Of a stretch of DNA of 20,075 bases, positions 1 through 6,981 are shown in pieces. Location of the stretch: assembly GCA_007134165.1 (NCBI GenBank), contig SLLJ01000492.1, forward strand, positions 1-20,075, in the 5' to 3' direction. The notes beneath the pieces are model-generated. The model was given only the letters and a program-made list of their open reading frames with translations. It was not told where the DNA came from and ran no database searches. Made by a program: the position numbers and the translations under genes. Position 1 is the first letter of the stretch, and each line of letters starts with the position of its first letter. This DNA comes from Nitriliruptoraceae bacterium. GTDB taxonomy: Bacteria; Actinomycetota; Nitriliruptoria; Nitriliruptorales; Nitriliruptoraceae.

Positions 1-388
1 CCGACAGCTCGGGCGCGAAACGTGACGACCACACCCGGTGGTGCAGTCGGTTGGTGTTCGTCAGCGCGAGCAGCAGCACGCCGGCGCGCCGCAGCCGCTG
101 GAGCAGGTCGACGACCTGCTGGTCGACGCCGAGGTACAGGGCGTTGAAGTCGGCGGCGATCTCGGCGTCGTCGCCCCGCAGCTGCAGGTGCTCGCGTACG
201 TGGGCGAGGTACTCCTGCTCACTGAGCTCGTCGCGCTCGAAGGCTTCGTAGGCGGCGTTTGGGTAGGCGGCCTCCACCTCGCGGCTGGGCAGCGGGCTTC
301 GTGCTGCCCAGCGACGTCGGATCCGGTCCGGATCGATCCGGATGACCACGCCGCCGAGGTCACACAGCACCGTACGAACCTCGGACAT
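1..388 (-). CDS. HAD-superfamily hydrolase, YihX-like (partial, 3' end outside window)
   Basis: The first 129 codons of a haloacid-dehalogenase-type phosphatase are present; the gene runs off the left edge. Reading from the ATG at 388, motif I is CDLGGVV with the nucleophile Asp at residue 10; the third residue of the motif is Gly, as in YihX. Motif II is LTNTNRLHHRVW near residue 110, which closely resembles the LSNTNRLHTTFW segment of E. coli YihX, a glucose-1-phosphate phosphatase. A helical cap lies between the motifs. Motifs III and IV would be beyond the window. The start is preceded by GAGGAGCG about 4-10 bases upstream. The gene diverges from the L,D-transpeptidase gene across about 265 bases. 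The family call is firm. The substrate is unknown and could be any small phosphorylated metabolite. Confidence 0.85.
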   Translation of the reverse strand, partial: MSEVRTVLCDLGGVVIRIDPDRIRRRWAARSPLPSREVEAAYPNAAYEAFERDELSEQEYLAHVREHLQLRGDDAEIAADFNALYLGVDQQVVDLLQRLRRAGVLLLALTNTNRLHHRVWSSRFAPELS

Positions 389-653
389 CCACGCTCCTCG
401 TCGGGCCCGACCGACCGTTCAGGACCACGGTGGCCCGTCGCGGGGGAAGCCGGGCGCCGGGCGCGACCCCCTGGGTCGGCGGGCACGATACCGCGGTTCG
501 TCGACCGGGGAGGTGATGAAGGTCCGTTCATATCCGGGCCGAACCGCCGTTTCCGACGTGCGGACACGGCGCGACCATGAGGGTCAGGGCCGACGATGCG
601 GCCACGATGCGGCCACGATGCGGCCACGATGTCCGACCACCCAGGGGTTGCCG
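389..653. other. divergent intergenic region / leader of the L,D-transpeptidase gene
   Basis: About 265 bases separate the HAD gene from the assigned transpeptidase start. The region must hold both promoters, but I cannot name convincing -35/-10 pairs. It contains an in-frame ATG at 516, preceded by GGGGAGGTG, that would add 46 residues to the transpeptidase, and an 11-bp tandem repeat at 594-626. The added residues are Arg-rich and low in complexity, so I place the start at 654. No match to the c-di-AMP (ydaO) riboswitch core was seen. Confidence 0.4.
594..631. repeat. 11-bp tandem repeat, three copies plus a partial fourth
   Basis: The unit CGATGCGGCCA is repeated exactly at 594-604, 605-615 and 616-626, followed by CGATG at 627. 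The repeat ends about 22 bases before the assigned transpeptidase start. Because 11 bp is roughly one helical turn, each copy would present the same DNA face, which suits a phased protein-binding site. A simple slippage product is equally possible. Confidence 0.85.
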
Positions 654-2168
654 ATGAAGGTCCTCCACGACCGGCCGCTGGCAGGTCGGCCTCCACCACC
701 CGAGCCGATGGTCGGGGCGCCGTGGGCCGCGGCCGGGACGCCTGGCGGGGCCGAACGCCGGACGGCACGGAGGGTCCGCCATCGGCTGCGGGCGGTGCTC
801 GTGCCCGCCGTGCTGCTCGTCGTGGGTGGCGCCGCAGTGCTCGCGGCCGTGCTGCTGTCCGTGTCGAACTCCGTGCAGGTGTCGGTCGACGGGGAGGTCC
901 TGAGCCTGCGGACCTTCGAGGAGAACGTCGCCGGGGTGCTCGGGCGCCTGGACGTCGAGGTGGGACCCGCCGACCGGGTCGAGCCCGCACCCGACACGCG
1001 CGTGCACGACGGGCTGCGCATCGTGGTGGACCATGCCAAGCACGTCGAGGTGGTGGTCGACGACAGCCCGCCACAGATGGTGGTCGCGGTCGTGGACACG
1101 GTCGCCGACGTGCTGCGCGCGGCCGAACTCGAAGAACTGCTGCAGCGCACGGCCCGGATCGACCCGGCCCCCGACGCCCCGGTGGCCGATGCCGCCCGCG
1201 TGGTGGTCGAGTTGCCCGCGCTGGTCACCCTCACCGCCGACGGTGAGCGACGCGAACTCGAGACCTTCGCGGACACGGTTGGTGCCACGCTCGCCGAAGC
1301 CGGGGTGGATCTCGGCGCGCACGACCGTCTCGATCCGCCCTCCGACCAGCTGCTCGACGGGCCCACACGCATCGTCGTGCAGCGTGTGGAGCTGGTCGAA
1401 GAGGTCGTGGAGGTGCCGATCGAGCACGGTGAACAGCGCCGCGACACCGATGCGCTGGTCGAGGGCGAAACCGAGGTGCACACCGAGGGCCGCGACGGTC
1501 GACGTCGCGAGGTCTGGGAGGTGACGATGCTGGACGGCGAGGTGGCGCACCGCGAGCTCATGACCGAGCAGGTCGTCACCGAACCCAGCGACCGGGTGGT
1601 GCTGGTCGGGACGGCGTCGCCGGTACGTGAAGCCCAGGAACTGCTCAGCGACCTCGGGTACCCGGCGGGTCCGGTCGACGGGGTCGAGGGCGCCCAGACC
1701 CGCCGGGCCCTGTGTGCCTGGCGCCGGCTGGAGGGCGACGAGGTCGGTCGCGACGGGCTGCGGCCCGGGGAACTCGAGGCACTGCGCGCGACCACGGGGC
1801 TGCCGGCCGCCCCGTCAGGACGGGGAGTCAGCGTGGACAAGACCTGCCAGACGATCGCGCTGCGGGAGGCCGGCCAGTGGCAGCGGGTGGAGGCGGCGTC
1901 GACCGGCCGCGGCGGGCTGCCACGTGCGGGGGAGTACCGGATCCGTTGGCGGCTGGCTGGCTGGCACACCTCCACGCTCTACCCCGCGGCGCGGCCCAAC
2001 ATGTACAACAGCATGTTCTTCCACGGTTCGATCGCCATCCACGGGGCGAGGCATGTGCCAACCCACCCGGCCAGTGCCGGATGCGTCCGGGTCACGCCTG
2101 CGATCGCGGATGTGCTCTTCGCACGGCTGCAGACCGGAGATCCGGTGACGGTGGTCGGCGCCTACTGA
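654..2168 (+). CDS. membrane-anchored DUF348/G5 protein with peptidoglycan-binding and L,D-transpeptidase (YkuD) domains
   Basis: This 504-residue protein probably cross-links or modifies peptidoglycan outside the membrane. A Pro/Arg-rich cytoplasmic tail is followed by one membrane segment (about 46-70). Three DUF348-type repeats follow (about 74-127, 130-186 and 189-244), then a G5-like domain (about 245-320), a peptidoglycan-binding helical domain (about 323-378; LSDLGYPAGPVDG) and a YkuD domain (about 392-502). The catalytic Cys is C477 in SAGCVRV and the general-base His is H463 in AIHG. The usual SHGC His is Ala here (A475). In LdtMt2 the base is the upstream His, so activity is still plausible. 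The stalk is like that of RpfB, but the catalytic domain differs. The start was chosen just before the anchor; the ribosome site (AGGGG) is modest, and ATG 516 is an alternative. The 3' end converges with the FMN reductase gene 33 bases away. Confidence 0.87.
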   Translation: MKVLHDRPLAGRPPPPEPMVGAPWAAAGTPGGAERRTARRVRHRLRAVLVPAVLLVVGGAAVLAAVLLSVSNSVQVSVDGEVLSLRTFEENVAGVLGRLDVEVGPADRVEPAPDTRVHDGLRIVVDHAKHVEVVVDDSPPQMVVAVVDTVADVLRAAELEELLQRTARIDPAPDAPVADAARVVVELPALVTLTADGERRELETFADTVGATLAEAGVDLGAHDRLDPPSDQLLDGPTRIVVQRVELVEEVVEVPIEHGEQRRDTDALVEGETEVHTEGRDGRRREVWEVTMLDGEVAHRELMTEQVVTEPSDRVVLVGTASPVREAQELLSDLGYPAGPVDGVEGAQTRRALCAWRRLEGDEVGRDGLRPGELEALRATTGLPAAPSGRGVSVDKTCQTIALREAGQWQRVEAASTGRGGLPRAGEYRIRWRLAGWHTSTLYPAARPNMYNSMFFHGSIAIHGARHVPTHPASAGCVRVTPAIADVLFARLQTGDPVTVVGAY

Positions 2169-2201
2169 TCCCCAGCCGCCGAACGGAGGTGGGTCCGGAC
2201 C

Positions 2202-2816
2202 TCAGGCCGCCACGCTCGGTGGGGTGGCGCCGACCGGTGCGGCGTCGTCGGCGGCGGCCAGGGTCTCGAGCTCGACCTGGCCGCGGGCGAGAGCGACCAG
2301 GGCGCGCACGATCCGCTCGAGGTGGCCGGCGAGCTGCTCGTCACGCAGGTTGCCTTCGGCGGTGAACGCCTCGTGAGCGGCGGCGACGGGCAGGTCGAGC
2401 GGAACCACCCGAGCACCGATCCGATCGGCGATCCGGCGGGTCTCGGCCTGAGCCCAGGCGGCACCGAACCGGCTCGGGCTGGCGCCGACGACCGCGAGTG
2501 GCTTGCCGGCGAGCACCGCATCGCCGCCGGGCCGCGACGCCCAGTCCAGCGCGTTCTTCAGCGGCCCGGTGAGCGAGCCGTTGTACTCCGGGCTGGCGAT
2601 CAGCACCGCGTCGGCGGCCTGGATCGCGGCGTGGAACGCACGCACGGCCTCGGGCTGGGGCGCCACCTCGAGGTCCTCGTCGAACAGCGGGAGTGTGGCG
2701 ACGTGGTCGGTCACCTCGAGGATGACGTCGTCGGGCAGCAGGCGTGCCGCGGCGGCGAGCAGGCGGCGGTTGAGGGAGTCGGTGCGCAGGCTTCCGCTGA
2801 GTCCGAGGATGTGCAT
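2202..2816 (-). CDS. NADPH-dependent FMN reductase family protein
   Basis: This 204-residue cytosolic flavodoxin-fold protein belongs to the NADPH-dependent FMN reductase family (PF03358; relatives are azoreductases and chromate or quinone reductases). The phosphate-binding loop GSLRTDSLNRRL lies at residues 8-19. The flavin-contacting motif SPEYNGSLTGPLKNALDW lies at about 75-92 and is nearly canonical. A GASPSRFG segment follows at about 111-118. Length is typical, with a slightly extended Ala-rich C-terminus. GGAG sits about 8 bases before the ATG. The neighbour on the same strand is the P450 gene, but 142 bases and a small stem-loop separate them, so co-transcription is uncertain and a redox partnership should not be assumed. 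The natural substrate cannot be read from sequence. Confidence 0.92.
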   Translation of the reverse strand: MHILGLSGSLRTDSLNRRLLAAAARLLPDDVILEVTDHVATLPLFDEDLEVAPQPEAVRAFHAAIQAADAVLIASPEYNGSLTGPLKNALDWASRPGGDAVLAGKPLAVVGASPSRFGAAWAQAETRRIADRIGARVVPLDLPVAAAHEAFTAEGNLRDEQLAGHLERIVRALVALARGQVELETLAAADDAAPVGATPPSVAA

Positions 2817-2894
2817 GGCGTCTCCGATGCGTCGCGGGGGCGAGGTCAGGGCCCGAGCGGTGGCCGGTGACCGGCGCAGACCGCACGGGGATCA

Positions 2895-2913
2895 CCCGCG
2901 GTTCGGACGCGGG
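2895..2913 (-). terminator. stem-loop downstream of the P450 gene
   Basis: CCCGCG (2895-2900) pairs with CGCGGG (2908-2913) around a 7-base loop, 46 bases past the P450 stop codon. No T-tract follows, so it is only a possible intrinsic terminator. A second small hairpin, GCCGG-TGA-CCGGC, lies at 2863-2875. Confidence 0.35.
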
Positions 2914-2958
2914 ACCCTGGCCAGACGGGAACCCCGCCGTGGCCGCCCGCCTTCCGCC

Positions 2959-4422
2959 TCAGCGGCTGCGGTGGCGTACCCGCATCGGGACCACCCCACG
3001 CGGCCGGTAGGTGGCACGGGGCTGGGCCGGGGGCACCGGGCGGCGGGCGTCGACCGGCTCGAGCCGCAGCCGGCGGGCGATCGCCAGCAGGATGATGCGC
3101 GACTCGAGCAGCGCGAACTGCTCGCCCAGGCAGCGACGGTTACCGCCCCCGAAGGGCACGTAGGCACCCTTGGGCAGGTCGCGCTCGGGCCGCTGCAGCC
3201 AGCGGCACGGGTCGAAGCGCTCCGGGTCGGGGAACCAGCGCGGATCGCGGTGGGTGACGTACTGGCTGACCAGCACGTGCGCGCCGGCGGGTACGGCCAC
3301 TCCACCCACCTCGACGTCTTCCAGGGCGCGGCGCGGGGCGACCCACACCGGCGGAGCCAGGCGCATGGTCTCGTTGAGGACCATCCCGGCGACCGGAGCG
3401 GCCAGCGCCTCCTCGAGGGTCGGGGCCCGGTCCTCATCCAGCCACGCCTGCGCGTCGGCCTCGTCCTCGAGCGCCGCGCGGACCTCGGGGGCGGTGGCGA
3501 GGTAGGCCGCCGCCCAGGTCAGCACGTTGGCGGTGGTCTCGTGGCCGCTGAGGATCAGGGTCAGGACCTCGTCGCGGACCTCGTCGTCGGTCAGGCCGCT
3601 GCCGTCGTCGTCTCGTAGGGCCAGCAGCAAGCCGAGCAGGTCGTCGGTGCGCGGGTCGTAGCGCTCGGGGTCGGTGCCCGCGGCGCCGGCGCGCCCGGCC
3701 GCGTGACGCTCGGCGATGAGCTGCTCGGCGACCTCGGCGAGGTCGTCCGCGGCCCGGGGGAAGGCGCGGAACCAGGGCAGCGGCAGCCGGTCGAGCCGGT
3801 CGAGGCCCGGCAGCATGGTGCGCTCGATGCGGTCGATGGCGATCTCCATCGAGTGCGCAATGCGTGCCGAATGCTCCCGGGCATCCGTGCCGAACAGGGT
3901 GCGCGCGACGATGTCGAGGGTCAGCGCCATCATCCGTGGCCCGACCGGGATCACCGTGCCGTCGTGCCAGCGGTCGAGCTCGTCGGTGGTCGAGCGCGCC
4001 ATCGTGCCGGCATACCCGTCGAGCCGCTCGCGGTGGAAGGGCGCGTGCATCATGCGCCGGTGGCGCAGATGGATCGGCTCCTCGTTGGTCAGCAGTCCCT
4101 CGCCGAGCACCTTGCGCATGCGGTCGAAGCCCACGCCCTTGGCGAACGAACGGGTGGCCCGTACCAGCACCGTGTCGACCATCTCGGGGGCGAACATGCC
4201 GAGGAAGAGCTGGCCGTTGAGGCTGAAGGACACCGCGTCGCCGTAGCGGCGGTGCAGGTCGAGCAGGAACGCCGGGGTGTCGGCCAGGAACTTCGCCAGC
4301 GTCACCCCGGGCACCGTCAGGCCCGGACCGGGCGGCAGCTCGCCTGGGTAGTCCCGTCGGCTGAGCGGCGGGGGCAGCGGCGCATACGAGTCGGGGCGAG
4401 GGGCGGTGAAGGCGCGTGGCAT
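2959..4422 (-). CDS. cytochrome P450
   Basis: This 487-residue soluble P450 would insert one oxygen atom from O2 into an organic substrate using electrons from separate redox partners. All signatures are present. The I-helix is LSGHETTAN (E295, T296), the K-helix ExxR is in NETMRL (E351, R354), and the PERF-type segment PDPERFDPCRW is intact. The heme-binding loop is FGGGNRRCLGEQFA with the ligand Cys at about residue 431. The N-terminus (PGELPPGPG) is Pro-rich and has no membrane anchor. The general look (GPG start, HETTAN, HRDPRWFPDPERF) recalls bacterial P450s related to fatty-acid and terpene hydroxylases, but I cannot assign a CYP family. The ATG at 4422 is preceded by GGGAGA. No ferredoxin or ferredoxin reductase gene is adjacent. 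It diverges from the DUF2252 gene. Confidence 0.95.
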   Translation of the reverse strand: MPRAFTAPRPDSYAPLPPPLSRRDYPGELPPGPGLTVPGVTLAKFLADTPAFLLDLHRRYGDAVSFSLNGQLFLGMFAPEMVDTVLVRATRSFAKGVGFDRMRKVLGEGLLTNEEPIHLRHRRMMHAPFHRERLDGYAGTMARSTTDELDRWHDGTVIPVGPRMMALTLDIVARTLFGTDAREHSARIAHSMEIAIDRIERTMLPGLDRLDRLPLPWFRAFPRAADDLAEVAEQLIAERHAAGRAGAAGTDPERYDPRTDDLLGLLLALRDDDGSGLTDDEVRDEVLTLILSGHETTANVLTWAAAYLATAPEVRAALEDEADAQAWLDEDRAPTLEEALAAPVAGMVLNETMRLAPPVWVAPRRALEDVEVGGVAVPAGAHVLVSQYVTHRDPRWFPDPERFDPCRWLQRPERDLPKGAYVPFGGGNRRCLGEQFALLESRIILLAIARRLRLEPVDARRPVPPAQPRATYRPRGVVPMRVRHRSR

Positions 4423-4605
4423 GGTGGGTCTCCCGGGCCTGGCGCACGGACCTCGACCCCCACGGCCGCTGCCGGTGCGCTGCCCGACAACCGTACCGAT
4501 CCGGTGCTGCGCCACCCGCGTCGAGGCACTCCTGGCCGGTGCGGCCGTGGGCCGGACGTGCCAGACTGCCGGTTTCCCCCCACCTCGACGCCAGGGAGAC
4601 CGCGT

Positions 4606-6000
4606 ATGTCACGTCCGTCGCAAGGGGAGCTCGCCGAGCGTGGCAAGGCCGAACGTCAGCGGGTGGGCCGGCGCTCGCACGCCACGTTGCTGCACGAGGG
4701 CCGGGTGGACCCGATCGCGGTGCTCGCCGCCCAGCACGACGCCCGGGTTCCCGAACTGCTCGGGCTGCGCTACGCGCGCATGGCGGCCTCGCCGTTCACG
4801 TTCCTGCGCGGGTCGGCGGCGGTGATGGCGGCCGATCTCGCGCGCACCCCGACGACCACGCTCGAGACCCAGCTGTGCGGCGACGCCCACCTGCTCAACA
4901 TCGAGACCTTCGCCACCCCCGAGCGGCGGCTGGTGTTCGACGTGACCGACTTCGACGAGACCATCCGCGGGCCCTTCGAGTGGGACCTCAAGCGGCTGGC
5001 GACGTCGTTTGTGCTCGCAGCACGGGATCGGGGTTCGCAGGTCGAGGTGGCCGACGAAGCGGTGTACGCCTGCGTCACCAGCTACCGCGCGACGCTGCGG
5101 GAGCTCGCCGAGTCGGACGTGCTCGACGTGTGGTACGCGAGTGTGAGCGAGCGTGACGTGCTCGATGTGCTCGGTGCGCAGGGTGTGGACGGCGAACTCG
5201 GTGAGCTCGGCGAGGACCTGCTCGACACCACCACCGAGGTGTTCACCAAGGCCCGGCGCCGGACCAGCAAGCGGGAAGCCAGCCGGTTGACCGAGGAGGT
5301 CGATGGCCGGCTGCAGATGCGCGAGGATCCGCCGGTGCTCTCCCGCGAGGTGCTGCCCGACGACCGGCGGGAGTTGGCCACCCGCTACCTCGAGGCCTAC
5401 CAGGCCAGCCTGCCGGTGCACCGCCGACGTCTGCTCGCGCGCTTCGAGGTCGTCGACGTCGCCCGCCGGGTGGTGGGCGTTGGCAGTGTGGGTACCCGTT
5501 GCTACGTGATCCTGCTCCACGGACGCGATGAGGACGACCCGCTGGTGCTGCAGGTCAAGGAGGCGGGACCCTCCGTGCTCGAGGAGCACCTCGACACCGT
5601 GGCGCCGCGGCCCCACGGACGTCGGGTCGTCGAGGGGCAGCGCACGATGCAGAGCGCCAGCGACGTCTTCCTCGGCTGGCTCACGGCGGTCGGACCCGAC
5701 GGGGTCGAGCGCGACTTCTACGTCCGGCAGTTCCGCAACATGAAGGGCAAGATCCGCCTCGAGCGCCTCGACGCCGCCGGGCTGGTCGCCTACGCACGGC
5801 TGTGCGGGCACCTGCTGGCCGATGCCCATGCACGTGGCTGCCAGCCGCAGCTGCTGGCCAGCTACCTCGGGCGCAGCGACGGGTTCGTGGAGGCGATCAT
5901 CCGCTTCTCCCACGACTATGCCGACGTCACCGAGCGCGACCACCAGGCGCTGCTCGACGCCATCGCCGATAGGCGTCTGCCCCATGAGCCCGAGGGCTGA
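4606..6000 (+). CDS. DUF2252 family protein, possible circularly permuted kinase-like fold
   Basis: This 464-residue protein matches the DUF2252 family (PF10009), whose function is not established to my knowledge. Near the N-terminus are CGDAHLLNIETF (D93, H95, N98) and FDVTDFDET (D115, D117), which resemble the HGDxHxxN catalytic loop and metal-binding Asp segment of aminoglycoside phosphotransferase-type kinases. Near the C-terminus are VGVGSVGTRCYVILL (G291-G296), LVLQVKEA (K318) and LCGHLLADAHARG (about 399-411). These resemble the Gly loop, the beta-3 Lys and the helix before the catalytic loop. The order is therefore permuted relative to ordinary kinases. The kinase reading is inference; the family call is solid. 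The start has GGGAGA about 8 bases upstream. It is a single gene, divergent from the P450. Confidence 0.88.
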   Translation: MSRPSQGELAERGKAERQRVGRRSHATLLHEGRVDPIAVLAAQHDARVPELLGLRYARMAASPFTFLRGSAAVMAADLARTPTTTLETQLCGDAHLLNIETFATPERRLVFDVTDFDETIRGPFEWDLKRLATSFVLAARDRGSQVEVADEAVYACVTSYRATLRELAESDVLDVWYASVSERDVLDVLGAQGVDGELGELGEDLLDTTTEVFTKARRRTSKREASRLTEEVDGRLQMREDPPVLSREVLPDDRRELATRYLEAYQASLPVHRRRLLARFEVVDVARRVVGVGSVGTRCYVILLHGRDEDDPLVLQVKEAGPSVLEEHLDTVAPRPHGRRVVEGQRTMQSASDVFLGWLTAVGPDGVERDFYVRQFRNMKGKIRLERLDAAGLVAYARLCGHLLADAHARGCQPQLLASYLGRSDGFVEAIIRFSHDYADVTERDHQALLDAIADRRLPHEPEG

Positions 6001-6039
6001 GCGCCGCGCGGGGTGCCGGGCTCGCACGGGACGCCCACG

Positions 6040-6048
6040 TTGTCCACA
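6040..6048 (+). promoter_or_regulatory. isolated DnaA-box-like nonamer
   Basis: TTGTCCACA, followed by G, matches the DnaA-box consensus known from GC-rich actinobacteria. It lies in the 143-base gap between the DUF2252 and coiled-coil genes. Only one copy was noticed and there is no AT-rich unwinding element, so it is not an origin. It may be a titration or regulatory site, or chance. Confidence 0.3.
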
Positions 6049-6090
6049 GGCCCCGGGGGATCCGCAGCGGGTCGCGCACACCGGGCGCCG

Positions 6091-6096
6091 TAGGCT
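6091..6096 (+). promoter_or_regulatory. candidate -10 box of the coiled-coil protein gene
   Basis: TAGGCT fits the actinobacterial TANNNT -10 pattern and lies 47 bases before the start codon. No good -35 was found at 16-18 bases upstream. Confidence 0.3.
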
Positions 6097-6143
6097 GCCC
6101 GCCGGTCGCAGCCGTTGCGAACCGTCCGGGAAGGTGTCAACCT

Positions 6144-6899
6144 ATGACCGTCGAAGAGCATCGTCGGATGGCCCTGCACCGCGCCATCGTGGATGCGTGG
6201 GGTCAGGAGGTCGCGGACACCATGTTCGAGTTGGTCGCACCTTCCGGACACGAACTCGCCACACGGGCCGATATCGAGATGATCCTCGAGGCCATCGAGG
6301 CCATGGACCGCCGTTGGCAGGAGCAGCAGGCGGCGAGTGAGGCCCGCTGGAGGGAGCGCTTCGACGCCATCCAGGCCCGTTGGCAGGAGCAGCAGGCGGC
6401 GAGTGAGGCCCGCTGGAAGGAGCGCTTCGACGCGATCCAGGCCGGCTGGCAGGAGCAGCAGGCGGCGAGTGAGGCCCGCTGGAAGGAGCGCTTCGTGACG
6501 GGCGAGGACCGGTCGCAGGAGCGCTTCGAGGTGAGCGAGAGGCGGTCGCAGGAGCGCTTCGAGGTGAGCGAGAGGCGGTCGCAGGAGCGCTTCGAGGCCA
6601 GTGAGTCGCGGGCGCAACAACGGCACGATGAGGGCGAGGCCCGCTGGCAGGAGCGCTTCGAGGCCAGTGAGTCGCGGGCGCAACAACGGCACGATGAGGG
6701 CGAGGCCCGCTGGCAGGAACGGCACGAGGCTGCCGAGGCTCGCTGGAGCACACAGCTCGAGGCCGTCGAGCACCGACTGACGGCGACCTTCGAGCGGGGC
6801 CTGCGCGGCGCGATCACCACACAGACCCGCACCCTGGTGCTCTCCCAGCTCGGGGCGGTGGTGGTGATCGCCGGGCTCGCATTCGGGCTCAGCGGCTGA
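6144..6899 (+). CDS. tail-anchored hendecad-repeat coiled-coil protein
   Basis: This 251-residue protein has three parts. The N-terminal segment (1-56) has the look of small bacterial coiled-coil membrane proteins (WGQEVADTMFELV, then ELATRADIEMI). Residues 57-221 consist of 15 consecutive 11-residue units with consensus R-[WSA]-x-E-R-F-x-x-x-E-x and no break in register. A C-terminal hydrophobic segment follows (about 229-250; LVLSQLGAVVVIAGLAFGL). This predicts a cytoplasmic, highly charged rod tethered to the membrane by its tail. An 11-residue period favours a hendecad (straight or slightly right-handed) coiled coil. DNA of the units is nearly identical, implying recent in-frame duplication. 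GGAAGG precedes the ATG. The function is unknown; a scaffold or spacer role is only a guess. It is convergent with an alpha/beta hydrolase gene. Confidence 0.85.
   Translation: MTVEEHRRMALHRAIVDAWGQEVADTMFELVAPSGHELATRADIEMILEAIEAMDRRWQEQQAASEARWRERFDAIQARWQEQQAASEARWKERFDAIQAGWQEQQAASEARWKERFVTGEDRSQERFEVSERRSQERFEVSERRSQERFEASESRAQQRHDEGEARWQERFEASESRAQQRHDEGEARWQERHEAAEARWSTQLEAVEHRLTATFERGLRGAITTQTRTLVLSQLGAVVVIAGLAFGLSG
6312..6494 (+). repeat. 66-bp coding repeat (22 residues), 2.8 copies
   Basis: Near-identical units start at 6312, 6378 and 6444 (the last truncated at 6494). Each encodes RWQEQQAASEA followed by RW[RK]ERFDAIQA, that is two hendecads. Only a few single-base differences separate the copies. 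Confidence 0.93.
6510..6608 (+). repeat. 33-bp coding repeat (11 residues), three copies
   Basis: Units at 6510-6542 and 6543-6575 are identical (RSQERFEVSER). The third, 6576-6608, differs near its end (RSQERFEASES) and merges into the next repeat family. Confidence 0.93.
6585..6716 (+). repeat. 66-bp coding repeat, two perfect copies
   Basis: 6585-6650 and 6651-6716 are identical over 66 bases. They encode ERFEASESRAQQRHDEGEA plus RWQ. Perfect identity marks this as the most recent duplication in the rod. Confidence 0.93.
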
Positions 6900-6928
6900 T
6901 GCTCGACCACGGCCGGCGGTGCGGGCGG

Positions 6929-6948
6929 GTCGCCTCCCTGGTGGCGAC
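6929..6948. terminator. small hairpin between convergent genes
   Basis: GTCGCC (6929-6934) pairs with GGCGAC (6943-6948) around 8 bases, in the 82-base gap between the coiled-coil gene and the hydrolase gene. There is no T-tract. It may end transcription from either side. Confidence 0.3.
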
Positions 6949-6981
6949 GAGCGAGAGTTGGATCGTCTGACGTGGGCGAGC

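Noticed and set aside
389..653. Possible c-di-AMP (ydaO) riboswitch in the leader of the cell-wall gene
   Set aside because: These riboswitches often precede Rpf-type and other cell-wall genes, but the conserved GGGUGAAUCC and CCGUCAGCUAACC-like elements are absent.
584..1975. Long minus-strand open frames opposite the transpeptidase
   Set aside because: They are Ser/Thr/Arg-rich shadow frames with no recognisable domain, while the plus frame has five domains.
2202..4422. FMN reductase as the dedicated electron partner of the P450
   Set aside because: The genes are separated by 142 bases and a hairpin, and this reductase family is not an established P450 partner.
3703..4605. Upstream 301-codon extension of the DUF2252 reading frame
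   Set aside because: It lies entirely opposite the P450 gene and is a high-GC antisense open frame. The ATG at 4606 has a good ribosome site and starts the family-like sequence.
6312..6716. CRISPR-like or other repeat array
   Set aside because: The repeats are in frame, contiguous without unique spacers, and encode a regular 11-residue coiled-coil pattern.
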